Shown here: piece after piece, positions 54,675 to 63,434 of the stretch
Numbering within the stretch: the first letter of the stretch is position 1
Layout of the letters: each line of letters starts with the position of its first letter
Assembly (NCBI GenBank): GCA_016793865.1
Contig: JAEULJ010000007.1
Location: forward strand, 1 to 64,000
Source of the DNA: Altererythrobacter sp.
Lineage (GTDB): Bacteria; Pseudomonadota; Alphaproteobacteria; Sphingomonadales; Sphingomonadaceae
Reading direction: 5' to 3'
Length of the DNA: 64,000 nt
The notes under the pieces: model-generated
Databases searched by the model: none
What the model saw: only the letters and a program-made list of their open reading frames with translations
What the model was told of the DNA's origin: nothing
Program-made: the position numbers and the translations under genes

Positions 54675-55861
54675 GCGAGCCCATCGTCCGCATCGCCGCC
54701 AAGGGCGATGGCGTAACGGCGCAGGGCAGGCACGTCGCCTTCGCCGCGCCGGGGGACATGGTGGCGCCCGATGGCACGTTGGCGCACGGCCCGCACCACG
54801 CCGATCCGCCGTGCCGCCACTTCCCCGAATGCGGTGGCTGCCAGCTCCAGCACGCCGATGAGGAGACGCTGGCCAGCTTTGTTACCGAGCGCGTGCTTTA
54901 TGCCGCCGAGGGGCAGGGGATCGCGGCCCGGACGCTGCTGCCCACTCACCTATCGCCGCCGCGCAGCCGCCGCAGGGCCACGCTGCATGGGTTGCGGACG
55001 GCACAGGGCGCTGTGCTGGGCTTCCGCGAGGCGGGATCGCACCGCGTGGTCGATATGCGCGAATGCCATGTGCTGGACCCGGCGCTGTTCGCGCTGGTCG
55101 CGCCGCTGCGGGCGCTGGTGGCGCGCTGGGGTGGCAAGGCTGCGGTCGATGCATCGCTCACGCTCACCGACCGGGGCGTGGATTGCGGCCTCTCCGGCCT
55201 CGCGCTGAAGGGGCTGGGCCCGACCGAGGCCATGCTGCAATTCGCGCAGGAGCAGGGCCTGGCGCGGCTCACGCTCGATCAGGGCTATGGCCCGGAGATG
55301 CTGTGGGAGCCGGAGCCGGCCACGGTGACACTGGCGGGGGTGCCGGTCGGGTGTCCGCCGGGATCGTTCCTGCAGGCTACACCCGATGGCGAGGCCATCC
55401 TTACAAGCGATGTGAAGATATTCCTTCAAGACACGCAAATCATAGCCGATCTGTTCTCGGGCCTCGGCACCTTCGCCTTCGCGCTGGCGGCTTCCGCCAA
55501 GGTTTTGGCGGTGGAGGCCGCGCGTGACGCGCATCTTGCCTGCAAGGCTGCCGCCGGGGCCAGCGGGCGCCCGGTTCACGCGCTTCACCGCGACCTGTTC
55601 CGCAATCCGCTCCAGTCCGATGAGCTCAGCCGTTTCGGCGGCGCGCTGCTCGATCCGCCGCGGGCCGGCGCGCGCGCGCAGGTGGCGGCCATCGCGGCAA
55701 GCAGCTTGTCGCGGGTGATCTATGTGAGTTGCAACCCGTCGAGCTGGGCGCGCGATGCGCGGGTCCTGGTGGATGCCGGCTTCCGGCTCGAGGCGCTGCG
55801 CCCGGTGGGCCAGTTCCGCTGGTCCACCCATGTCGAGCTGACCAGCCTGTTCCTGCGCTAG
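54671..55861 (+). CDS. 23S rRNA (uracil-5-)-methyltransferase-like protein (TrmA/RlmD family)
   Basis: A 396-residue RNA methyltransferase. Four Fe-S cysteines lie in PCRHFPECGGCQLQH with a further one in RECHV; the SAM part has LFSGLGTFAFALA, the uracil-methyltransferase catalytic block LLDPPRAGA, and the nucleophile cysteine in VIYVSCNPSSWARD. The product would be 5-methyluridine in rRNA or tRNA. The N-terminal TRAM domain is short. Start is GTG 54671, overlapping nnr by 4 nt. Confidence 0.88.
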   Translation: MSEPIVRIAAKGDGVTAQGRHVAFAAPGDMVAPDGTLAHGPHHADPPCRHFPECGGCQLQHADEETLASFVTERVLYAAEGQGIAARTLLPTHLSPPRSRRRATLHGLRTAQGAVLGFREAGSHRVVDMRECHVLDPALFALVAPLRALVARWGGKAAVDASLTLTDRGVDCGLSGLALKGLGPTEAMLQFAQEQGLARLTLDQGYGPEMLWEPEPATVTLAGVPVGCPPGSFLQATPDGEAILTSDVKIFLQDTQIIADLFSGLGTFAFALAASAKVLAVEAARDAHLACKAAAGASGRPVHALHRDLFRNPLQSDELSRFGGALLDPPRAGARAQVAAIAASSLSRVIYVSCNPSSWARDARVLVDAGFRLEALRPVGQFRWSTHVELTSLFLR

Positions 55862-56163
55862 GCGCCGATCGCCTTGGCTTCGACGAAGGCGAGCAGCGCG
55901 CCATAGCTTTCCAGCATTTCGCCCTCGACCTCGTCATCCTCGATGGTGATGTGCAGCCGGTCCTCCACCTCGGTCAGCAGGGTGGCGACCGCCATGCTGT
56001 CGAGTTCCGGCAGATGGCCGAACAGGCCGGTGTCGGGGCCGAAGCCCGCCACTCGCCCGGCGTCGAGCCCGAGCACGTCGGCCAGCACCGCGCGCAGTTC
56101 CGCGTCGATCGCCGTGCGCGAGGGGCCGGTGGCGTCGGTGAAGGTGGCGCTGTCGCACTTCAT
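55858..56163 (-). CDS. Acyl carrier protein, exosortase A-associated type
   Basis: A 101-residue carrier protein with the phosphopantetheine serine (S56) in ELDSMAVATLLTEVEDRL. It is divergent from an AMP-ligase gene with a PLP decarboxylase gene after it. In sphingomonads this ACP/AMP-ligase/decarboxylase trio is associated with exosortase A-type surface polysaccharide and PEP-CTERM loci. The end overlaps the convergent methyltransferase gene by 4 nt. Confidence 0.85.
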   Translation of the reverse strand: MKCDSATFTDATGPSRTAIDAELRAVLADVLGLDAGRVAGFGPDTGLFGHLPELDSMAVATLLTEVEDRLHITIEDDEVEGEMLESYGALLAFVEAKAIGA

Positions 56164-56275
56164 CGGGCGTGAGAGACCTGTGTTGCTGGAGGCCCGGCGC
56201 CCTTAGCTGCGGGGCACGGGGGGTGCAAGGCGCGGCGGCCTTGCGCTTTGCGCGCGGCGCGGGGATAGCGCGCGG

Positions 56276-57772
56276 GTGAGCGCGCCCGATCCCACGCCCT
56301 TGCCCATCGACCATGTGCTGCGCGGCGCACCGGATGCGCCCGCGCTGGTGCTGAAGGACCGCACGCTGACCCACGCCGGGGCCGAGGCCGATGTCGCGCG
56401 GCTGGCGGGCTGGCTCAGCGCCAGCGTACCCGAGCCCGGCGCCCGCGTGGCGAGCTGGGCGGCGAAAGGCTGGCTGAGCTGCCTGATGCCGCTCGCCGCG
56501 CCTCGGGCGGGGCTGGTCCACGTTCCCATCAACCCGCTGCTCAAGCGCGCCCAGGTGGCGCATATCCTGGCCGATAGCGGCGCGAGCCTGCTGATCGCCA
56601 CGCCGGCGCGGCTCGGCACGCTGGAGCCGGGCGACGCGCCACCGGGCTGCGTGCTGGCAGAGGAGGGCGGGGACTCCGCGGGCGAGCCGTTACCGCGCTC
56701 CTCCGCCGATCCCCACGATCTCGCCGCCATCCTCTACACCTCCGGCTCGACCGGGCGGCCCAAGGGTGTGATGCTCAGCCACGCCAATCTCTGGCTCGGT
56801 GCGGCCAGCGTGGCGCATTACCTGGGGCTGGCCCATGACGATGTGACGCTGGCCGTGCTGCCGCTCGCCTTCGACTATGGCCAGAACCAGCTTTTCAGCA
56901 CCTGGCTTGCGGGCGGACGCGTGGTCCCGCTGGACTATCTGCTGTCGCGCGACGTGGTGAAGGCCTGCGCGCGCCACGGCGTCACCACGTTGGCGGCCGT
57001 CCCGCCGCTGTGGTGGCAGCTTGTCGAGCCCGACTGGCCCGATGACGCCACGGCCGCGATGCGGCGGCTCACCAACAGCGGCGGGGCGCTCAGCGTGCCG
57101 CTCGTGCGCCGCTTGCGCGCCACCTTCCCCGAGGCGAAGCTGTTCCCGATGTACGGCCTCACCGAAGCCTTCCGCTCGACGTTTCTCGACCCGGCGCTGG
57201 TCGATGCCCATCCTACCGCGATGGGCGCGGCGATTCCCTTCGCGGAGGTGCTGGTGGTGCGCGATGACGCGAGCCCGGCCGATGCCGGCGAGGAGGGCGA
57301 GCTGGTGCATTGCGGTCCGCTGGTGGCGCAAGGGTACTGGCGCGACGAGGCGCGCACCGCCGAGCGGTTCCGACCCGCGCCCGCGGCCAGCCGATATGGC
57401 GGCACGGCGGTCTGGTCGGGCGACCGGGTGGTGCGCGATGCCGGCGGCCTGCTGCACTTCGTCGGCCGGCGCGACGCCATGATAAAGAGCGCGGGCAACC
57501 GCATCAGCCCGCAGGAGATCGAGGAGGCCGCCCTGGCGACGGGTCTGGCGAGCGAGGCGCTGGCGCTGGGCGTGGCCGATGAGCGGCTGGGACAGGCGGT
57601 CGAGCTGGTCGTGCGCGGGCGGGAACAGGACGGGGAGGCGCTGGCGGCGGCGCTCGCGAAGGTGCTGCCCGGATTCATGCAGCCGCGCCGCATCCACTGG
57701 AGGGCGGAGATGCCGCTCGGCCCCAATGGCAAGATCGACCGGGATGCGCTGATGCGGGAGATCGTGGCGTGA
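56276..57772 (+). CDS. Acyl-CoA ligase (AMP-forming), exosortase A system-associated
   Basis: A 498-residue AMP-forming ligase with LYTSGSTGRPKGVMLSHANL, MYGLTEAFRSTFLDP, WSGDRVVRDAGG, GRRDAMIKSAGNRISPQEIEE and a C-terminal lysine in LGPNGKIDRD. It resembles TIGR03098-type ligases and probably charges the adjacent ACP. GTG 56276 is the start; its stop overlaps the decarboxylase start by 4 nt (GTGA). Confidence 0.88.
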   Translation: MSAPDPTPLPIDHVLRGAPDAPALVLKDRTLTHAGAEADVARLAGWLSASVPEPGARVASWAAKGWLSCLMPLAAPRAGLVHVPINPLLKRAQVAHILADSGASLLIATPARLGTLEPGDAPPGCVLAEEGGDSAGEPLPRSSADPHDLAAILYTSGSTGRPKGVMLSHANLWLGAASVAHYLGLAHDDVTLAVLPLAFDYGQNQLFSTWLAGGRVVPLDYLLSRDVVKACARHGVTTLAAVPPLWWQLVEPDWPDDATAAMRRLTNSGGALSVPLVRRLRATFPEAKLFPMYGLTEAFRSTFLDPALVDAHPTAMGAAIPFAEVLVVRDDASPADAGEEGELVHCGPLVAQGYWRDEARTAERFRPAPAASRYGGTAVWSGDRVVRDAGGLLHFVGRRDAMIKSAGNRISPQEIEEAALATGLASEALALGVADERLGQAVELVVRGREQDGEALAAALAKVLPGFMQPRRIHWRAEMPLGPNGKIDRDALMREIVA

Positions 57773-58995
57773 ACGCGAAGCCTCTCGGCCCCATTCCGCC
57801 GGGCTTCGCCACGCTCGATGGCGAGCTGGCGATCGGTGGCCTGACGGCTTCCGCGCTGGCGAGCGGGGGAACGCCGTGCTTCGCCTATTCGCGCAGCATG
57901 ATCGAAGCCCGGATGGCCGCCCTGCGCGCCGTGATGCCGGAGCGGATTTCCATCCATTATGCTATAAAAGCTAACAGCTTCTCACCGATTCTTGAGTTGA
58001 TGTCTCAGCTTTGCGACGGGCTCGACATCGCTTCGGGCGCAGAGCTGGCGATGGCGCTGGCGGCAGGCGCGCAGGCCGCGCGGATCAGTTTCGCCGGGCC
58101 GGGCAAGACCGATGCCGAGCTGGAGGCCGCGATTTCCGCCGGGGTGACCCTAAACCTCGAAAGCGAGGGCGAAGCGGAGCGCGCCCTGGCTTGTGCCGAG
58201 CGGTTGGGGGCAAGGCCGAGGCTGGCGATCAGGGTCAATCCCGATTTCGACCTGCGCGGATCGGGCATGAAGATGGGCGGGGGCGCGCGACCTTTCGGCG
58301 TGGATGCGGAGCGTGTGCCGGCGCTGGCGCGGCGGATCATCGCCGCAGGGTGCGAATGGCGCGGGCTCCACATCTTCGCGGGCAGCCAGGCGCTCGATGC
58401 CGAAGCGGTGATCGCCGCGCAAGGTGCCACGCTCGACCTTGCCGCACGGCTGGCGGAGGAGATCGGCGCACCGCTCCCCGCGCTCAATCTGGGCGGAGGC
58501 TTCGGCATCCCCTATTTCGCCGGTGACATCCCGCTCGACATCGGCCGGGTGGGCGAGGCGCTGGCCGGGCGCTGCGCCGCGCTGCCCCCGGCGCTTGCAG
58601 GTGCGGAACTGGCCATCGAACTCGGGCGCTATCTGGTGGGCGAGGCCGGGGTCTATCTGACCCGGATCGTGGACCGCAAGGAAAGCCGGGGCGAGACCTT
58701 CCTGGTCACCGACGGCGGCCTGCACCACCAGCTCGCCGCCTCGGGCAATTTCGGCACCGTGGTGCGCCGCAACTACCCGCTGGCCATCGCCACCCGCTTC
58801 GATGCCGAGGCCACGGAAGTGGCCAATGTGGTGGGCTGCCTGTGCACCCCGCTGGACCGGCTGGCGGAGCGGGCCGCACTGCCGAGGGCAGAGGTTGGCG
58901 ATCTGGTGGCGGTGTTCTGCGCCGGGGCCTATGGCGCCAGCGCCAGCCCCGCGGATTTCCTCGGGCACGGCCGCGCGCGCGAAATGCTTGTCTGA
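57769..58995 (+). CDS. PLP-dependent decarboxylase, exosortase A system-associated
   Basis: A 408-residue fold III PLP enzyme of the LysA/ornithine-decarboxylase type, with the PLP lysine K67 in HYAIKANSFSPILE, GLHIFAGSQ, LGGGFGIPYF and the active-site CxxxYG-like CAGAYGASASP at the C-terminus. It corresponds to the TIGR03099-type decarboxylase that follows the AMP-ligase. The stretch coding for the lysine motif (57955-58015) is unusually AT-rich within a GC-rich gene. Confidence 0.9.
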   Translation: MNAKPLGPIPPGFATLDGELAIGGLTASALASGGTPCFAYSRSMIEARMAALRAVMPERISIHYAIKANSFSPILELMSQLCDGLDIASGAELAMALAAGAQAARISFAGPGKTDAELEAAISAGVTLNLESEGEAERALACAERLGARPRLAIRVNPDFDLRGSGMKMGGGARPFGVDAERVPALARRIIAAGCEWRGLHIFAGSQALDAEAVIAAQGATLDLAARLAEEIGAPLPALNLGGGFGIPYFAGDIPLDIGRVGEALAGRCAALPPALAGAELAIELGRYLVGEAGVYLTRIVDRKESRGETFLVTDGGLHHQLAASGNFGTVVRRNYPLAIATRFDAEATEVANVVGCLCTPLDRLAERAALPRAEVGDLVAVFCAGAYGASASPADFLGHGRAREMLV

Positions 58996-59050
58996 CCGTG
59001 CGAGGGCGTGTCTAGCGGGCGGCGGGTGCGCGTTGGGGGAGGCGAGCGCG

Positions 59051-59341
59051 ATGGTGCAGCAGGGATATGGCGATCCGTCGGACGACGCCGGTGGCGAGAG
59101 CGGGCTTTCCGAAGCGCAGATTGCCGCCATCGAGGGCGCGTTCGCGGAGCATGAGCGGCTGCTCGCCCGATTGCGGCGCGATGTGGAGGAGATGCGCTCC
59201 GCGCCCGCCGAGGCGGAGGGCGATGGCGGCCCAATGGCGCGCATCGCCGCGCTCGAAGCCCGGCTCGACAAGCAGGAACAGGCGCTGCGCCATGTGCTCG
59301 AGAGGCTGATTGGCTTCTTCGAGCGCGAACGGGGGAGCTAG
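59051..59341 (+). CDS. Hypothetical coiled-coil protein
   Basis: A 96-residue acidic protein with a long coiled-coil-like helix (AIEGAFAEHERLLARLRRD) and a second one (RIAALEARLDKQEQALRHVL). No family is recognised. It lies 55 nt after the decarboxylase on the same strand. Confidence 0.6.
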   Translation: MVQQGYGDPSDDAGGESGLSEAQIAAIEGAFAEHERLLARLRRDVEEMRSAPAEAEGDGGPMARIAALEARLDKQEQALRHVLERLIGFFERERGS

Positions 59342-59383
59342 GCGCTCCCCCGCCGCAACAGGGTTGTCAGGATCGGCCGGGCG

Positions 59384-60082
59384 CTAGCGCGCGTCGACCA
59401 GCACGACTTCGGCATCGTCGAGTGCTTCTACCACGATCTCGCCTTCGCCGGTGATGGCGATGCCGTCACGCGGCTGGGCCTCCACGCCGTTGACGCGGAT
59501 GCGGCCGGTCGGCGCGACAAGATACTGGTGCCGCTCGGCCGAAGTGGCCCAGCTCGCGCTCTGCCCGGCGCGGAGCGTCGCCGCGGCGACCTTCGCGTCG
59601 GTGCGGATGGAAAGCGCGTCATCCGCTTCCGGAGTACCGCTCGCCAGCACCTCGAAGCCGCCATCGCGGTTCGCCTTGGGAAACTCGCGCTGGCCCCAGC
59701 CGGGCGCTTCGCCGCGGCGGTCGGGGATGATCCAGATCTGGAACAACGTGGTCGCCTCGTCCTCCACATTGAACTCGGCATGGGTGATGCCGGTGCCCGC
59801 GCTCATCACCTGCACGTCGCCCGCCGCGGTGCGGCCCTTGTTGCCGAGCGAATCCTGATGGGTGATCGCGCCCGTCCGCACGAAGGTGACGATCTCCATG
59901 TCGCTGTGCGGGTGCGGCGGAAAGCCGCTCTGCGCGGCGATCGTGTCGTCGTTCCACACGCGGATGCTGCCCCAGCCCATGCGGGCGGGATCGTGGTAGC
60001 TCGCGAAGCTGAAGTGATGGCGCGCATCGAGCCAGCCGTGGTTGGCTTGCCCGAGGGTGGCGAAAGGTCTCACGTCGATCAT
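59384..60082 (-). CDS. Pirin-like bicupin
   Basis: A 232-residue bicupin of the YhhW/pirin family: NHGWLDARHHFSFASYHDP, GFPPHPHSDMEIVTFV and TGITHAEFN carry the metal-binding histidines and glutamate of the first cupin. Such proteins have quercetinase-like or redox-sensor roles. The gene is convergent with the coiled-coil gene. Confidence 0.9.
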   Translation of the reverse strand: MIDVRPFATLGQANHGWLDARHHFSFASYHDPARMGWGSIRVWNDDTIAAQSGFPPHPHSDMEIVTFVRTGAITHQDSLGNKGRTAAGDVQVMSAGTGITHAEFNVEDEATTLFQIWIIPDRRGEAPGWGQREFPKANRDGGFEVLASGTPEADDALSIRTDAKVAAATLRAGQSASWATSAERHQYLVAPTGRIRVNGVEAQPRDGIAITGEGEIVVEALDDAEVVLVDAR

Positions 60083-60187
60083 GGGGTGTCCTGCCTCGGC
60101 GGGGTGTTGCCGCCGGAATGCTCTTCATTTGGGAGACGGCAGCCGCTCGTCAAGCGCACGAGATAGGGCCTGGTCATGCGCGTTTGA

Positions 60188-61297
60188 CTAGGTGGCGCCG
60201 TGCCCGCGCGCCATATAGTCGGCGCTCTGCATCTCCTTGAGGCGGCTGACGGTGCGCTCGAACTCGAAGGCGCCGTCGCCTGACGGATAGAGCGCCTTGG
60301 GCTCGGTCGCCGCCGTGGCGAAGAGCTTCACATTGCCCTCGTAAAGCGCGTCCACCAGCTTGGTGAAGCGGAGCGCCTCGTTGCGGTTCTCGGGGCCGAG
60401 CATCGGAATGCCGACCACGATCACGGTGTGATAGGCGCGGGCGATGGCTAGGTAATCGGCCGCGCCGCGATTCTCGCCGCACAGCCGCTTGAAGCTGAAC
60501 ACGGCCACGCCCTTGAGGCTCTTGGGCACGTGGAGCGTGCGACCCCCGCCGAGGTCGAGATCGGCGGAGGGGACGTGCTCGGCGTCTTCCGGCGCGAAGT
60601 CGGTGAGGCGGAAGAATGCCTCGCGCACCTGCGCGGTGGCGGCGTCGCCAAGCGGCGTGTGCCAGGTGTCGAGCCCGGCGAGGCGATCGAGCCGGTAGTC
60701 GACGGGGCCGTTCAGGGGCACCACGTCCAGCTCTTCCTCGATCAGCTCGATGAAGGGGATGAACAGGCTGCGGTTGAGCCCATCCTTGTAGAGATCGCGT
60801 GGTGGCCGGTTGCTGGTGGTCACCACGACCACCCCCTCGTCGCGAATGAGGGTCGTGAACAGCCGGCTCATGATCGCGGCGTCGGCGGTATTGGTGACCA
60901 CCATCTCGTCGAAGGCGAGGCAGCGGACGTCCGCTGCCAGCCGCGCGGCGACCGGCGGGATCGGATCGCCGGCCTCCCTCGCGCGCTCCTCACGCAGAAG
61001 GCGGTCCACCTCGAGCATGAACTCGTGGAAATGGACGCGGCGCTTCTCCGCGATGCCCAGCGAGCCGACGAACAGATCCATCAGCATGGACTTGCCGCGC
61101 CCGACACCGCCCCACAGATACACGCCGCGTGGCTGGTCGCGGCGGGCGAACAACCGCGCCAGCAGCCCTCCGCCGCTGCCTGCTTCCAGTTCCTTCTGGA
61201 GCGCACCCAGCCGTTCGGCGGCGCGGCGCTGGTCGGGGTCCGACTTCAGTTCCCCGGATGCGACCAGCCGCTCATAGGCGGCCAAGACCCCGATCAT
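60188..61297 (-). CDS. zapE: Cell division ATPase ZapE (AFG1 family)
   Basis: A 369-residue AAA ATPase. Walker A GGVGRGKS is at 63-70, RVHFHEFMLEVDRLL follows, Walker B is CLAFDEMVV, and TSNRPPRDLYKDGLNR is the family block. ZapE helps the divisome under stress. ATG 61297 overlaps the thioesterase stop as ATGA. Confidence 0.92.
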   Translation of the reverse strand: MIGVLAAYERLVASGELKSDPDQRRAAERLGALQKELEAGSGGGLLARLFARRDQPRGVYLWGGVGRGKSMLMDLFVGSLGIAEKRRVHFHEFMLEVDRLLREERAREAGDPIPPVAARLAADVRCLAFDEMVVTNTADAAIMSRLFTTLIRDEGVVVVTTSNRPPRDLYKDGLNRSLFIPFIELIEEELDVVPLNGPVDYRLDRLAGLDTWHTPLGDAATAQVREAFFRLTDFAPEDAEHVPSADLDLGGGRTLHVPKSLKGVAVFSFKRLCGENRGAADYLAIARAYHTVIVVGIPMLGPENRNEALRFTKLVDALYEGNVKLFATAATEPKALYPSGDGAFEFERTVSRLKEMQSADYMARGHGAT

Positions 61298-61788
61298 GGC
61301 GCCTTCTTGGCCATCTTCTTGACGATGCCCGAGAAGCTGGCGACGATGTGCGCCTCCTGCACCACCATGCCGCGCACGAACACCAGGCTGCCGGTTTCGC
61401 GCACGATCTCGCTTACCGCGTCGAGCGGACGATCGCACTGGCCGCCGCCGATGAACTGGGTCGACAGCTCGAGGGTCACCGCGAGGCCGGCCTTTCCGCC
61501 GCCGATCATGTGCATGGTCGTGAACAGGCTGATGTCGATCAGCGCCAGCGTCACCGCCCCGTGGACGATCCCCTGCAGGTTCTCGTGCCGTCGCTGCGGG
61601 AACATCCGTACCCGGGCGCGGCCGCCGTCGTCCACGCGGGTTATCATCGGCCCCATCACCACGCTGTTGAACAGCGTCTGGTCCTTGAGGTTCCAGTGCC
61701 TCCAGCCGGGGTTTTCGGGGTCTGGCCCGTTGTCGAAGAACTCGTCTGCCAGCACCATCAGCGCGGCTCCCACGTCAGCGGCCGACAA
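61294..61788 (-). CDS. PaaI/hotdog-fold thioesterase
   Basis: A 164-residue hotdog-fold protein with ENLQGIVHGAVTLALIDISL, where the usual HGG is HGA, and LSTQFIGGG. It probably hydrolyses acyl-CoA thioesters. TTG 61788 starts the longest frame and overlaps the upstream gene; ATG 61758 is the alternative. The stop overlaps zapE. Confidence 0.8.
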   Translation of the reverse strand: MSAADVGAALMVLADEFFDNGPDPENPGWRHWNLKDQTLFNSVVMGPMITRVDDGGRARVRMFPQRRHENLQGIVHGAVTLALIDISLFTTMHMIGGGKAGLAVTLELSTQFIGGGQCDRPLDAVSEIVRETGSLVFVRGMVVQEAHIVASFSGIVKKMAKKAP

Positions 61789-62438
61789 ACCTGGTCTCTC
61801 GCGGTCATGCCTGGATCGACCCAGGGGCGGATTCCCATCCTGCTTGCCTGACGCTCGAAATCGCGCGAATTTTGCGCGACGAGCCGCGCATAGAGGCGCG
61901 CGCGCTCAATCAGTCCGCGCAGACGAGTGACGTCGCGAGGGTCGACCTCGCCCGCGCCTTCGAAGTCCAGCAGCTCGTTCCATATCTGCCGCTCGATCTG
62001 GCGGGAATCCCGGTAGCCGTCGAGGAGATCGTAGGAAGCGGCATAGGCCAATCGGGCATCCAGGCCCAGATGCGACGCCACGTCCGCGGTGCGCGATTCC
62101 CACACGCTGGTCCGCACGTTCAGCGACGTTGGACGACCGACCCGACTGGTCAATCGAAGCGAAGCGCCGGATTGCAACAGGCGCTGCCACTGGTCGAGCT
62201 GGTCCAGGCGGGCGTTGATGCAGGGTGCCTGCGCCATGCGGTCGCGGATCGCGCCGAAATCATAGCCGAGCTCGGAGTCCAGGGCGGCACGGAATTCCTT
62301 CACCTCGCCGCGCGCATTCCAGCCATCGACGGCCTGCTGCGCGGCGAGCGCGATCAGCACCCCCAGCACCACGATCAGAAGCTCGATCAGGAACGACCGC
62401 ACCCCCGGCGCGGGCTTCCAGAACCTGAGGCGCAGCAT
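61758..62438 (-). CDS. Hypothetical membrane-anchored protein
   Basis: A 226-residue protein with a basic start, one N-terminal membrane segment (SFLIELLIVVLGVLIALAAQQ) and a helical soluble domain (ELGYDFGAIRDRMAQAPCIN). Proteins of this design are common in sphingomonads; function unknown. It lies 16 nt downstream of sdhB. Confidence 0.75.
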   Translation of the reverse strand: MLRLRFWKPAPGVRSFLIELLIVVLGVLIALAAQQAVDGWNARGEVKEFRAALDSELGYDFGAIRDRMAQAPCINARLDQLDQWQRLLQSGASLRLTSRVGRPTSLNVRTSVWESRTADVASHLGLDARLAYAASYDLLDGYRDSRQIERQIWNELLDFEGAGEVDPRDVTRLRGLIERARLYARLVAQNSRDFERQASRMGIRPWVDPGMTARDQVCRPLTWEPR

Positions 62439-62454
62439 CCCCCCGATGCTCCGC

Positions 62455-63246
62455 TCAGATCGCGCGTTCGGCGACCAGCTTCTTGGTCTCCGCGATCGCC
62501 CTGGCGGGGCTGAGGCCCTTGGGGCAGACGTTCGCGCAGTTCATGATCGTGTGGCAGCGGTAGAGGCGGAACGGGTCCTCCAGGCTGTCGAGCCGCTCGC
62601 CGGTCATCTCGTCGCGGCTGTCGGCCAGCCAGCGATAGGCCTGGAGCAGGATCGCCGGGCCCAGGAAGCTGTCCGAATTCCACCAATAGCTGGGGCACGC
62701 GGTCGAACAGCAGGCGCACAGGATGCATTCGTAAAGCCCGTCGAGCTTTTCGCGCTGTTCGGGCGATTGCAGCCTTTCCTTGCCGCTGGGCGCTGGCGTT
62801 ACGGTCTGGAGCCACGGCTTGATGCTGGCGTATTGAGCGTAGAAATGGGTGAAGTCGGGCACCAGATCCTTGATGACTTCCATGTGCGGAAGGGGGGTGA
62901 TCCGGATGTCGCCTTTGAGATCCTCGATCGCGGTGGTGCAGGCCAGGCCGTTGGCCCCGTTCATGTTCATCGAGCACGAGCCGCAGATGCCCTCGCGGCA
63001 GCTCCGCCGGAAGGTCAGCGAGGGATCGACCTCGTTCTTGATCTTGAACAGGGCGTCCAGCACCATCGGGCCGCACTGGTCGAGGTCGATCTCGAAGCTG
63101 TCGTAACGCGGGTTGGCGCCGCTGTCGGGATCGTAGCGATAGATGCGGAACCGCTTCACGCGTGCCGGGTTCGCCGCGCCCTCGGCCTTGTGGTTCTGGC
63201 CCTTGCCGGTGATCCGCGAATTTTTCGGAAGGGTGAAGGTGGCCAT
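62455..63246 (-). CDS. sdhB: Succinate dehydrogenase iron-sulfur subunit
   Basis: A 263-residue subunit with the 2Fe-2S site in [15 protein letters not shown], a second cluster site [17 protein letters not shown] and a third in [15 protein letters not shown]. It carries electrons from FAD in SdhA to ubiquinone. It stands here without sdhA or sdhC/D on the right within the window; those genes would be expected upstream, but the next gene to the right is RNase E. Confidence 0.94.
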   Translation of the reverse strand: MATFTLPKNSRITGKGQNHKAEGAANPARVKRFRIYRYDPDSGANPRYDSFEIDLDQCGPMVLDALFKIKNEVDPSLTFRRSCREGICGSCSMNMNGANGLACTTAIEDLKGDIRITPLPHMEVIKDLVPDFTHFYAQYASIKPWLQTVTPAPSGKERLQSPEQREKLDGLYECILCACCSTACPSYWWNSDSFLGPAILLQAYRWLADSRDEMTGERLDSLEDPFRLYRCHTIMNCANVCPKGLSPARAIAETKKLVAERAI

Positions 63247-63434
63247 CGGGGATGCGTTCCTGTGCGTCTCGTGCCGGCCTCTCTAACGGCCGCGAGGACA
63301 AGGGCAAGCGCACAGGATGCACCCGACGTGTGCATTTTCGCCTGCGTGCCGGCCTGTCGCGGGTTTCAATGACCCGGGCGGGGCGGGCGAGGCGTGCCCC
63401 GGCGGATCAAGGTCCGCCGGGGCATACCGTCATC
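63247..63434. other. Intergenic region with strong hairpin
   Basis: 188 bp between sdhB and the rne end. It contains a 12-bp stem tgccccggcgga/tccgccggggca with 6-nt loop at 63395-63424, just after the rne stop. No gene is seen; the sdhB promoter should lie near 63250-63350. Confidence 0.5.
63395..63424 (-). terminator. Hairpin after rne
   Basis: A 12-bp GC-rich stem with a 6-nt loop, 10 nt beyond the rne stop on the minus strand. There is no U-tract, so it is terminator-like or protects the 3' end. Confidence 0.45.
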
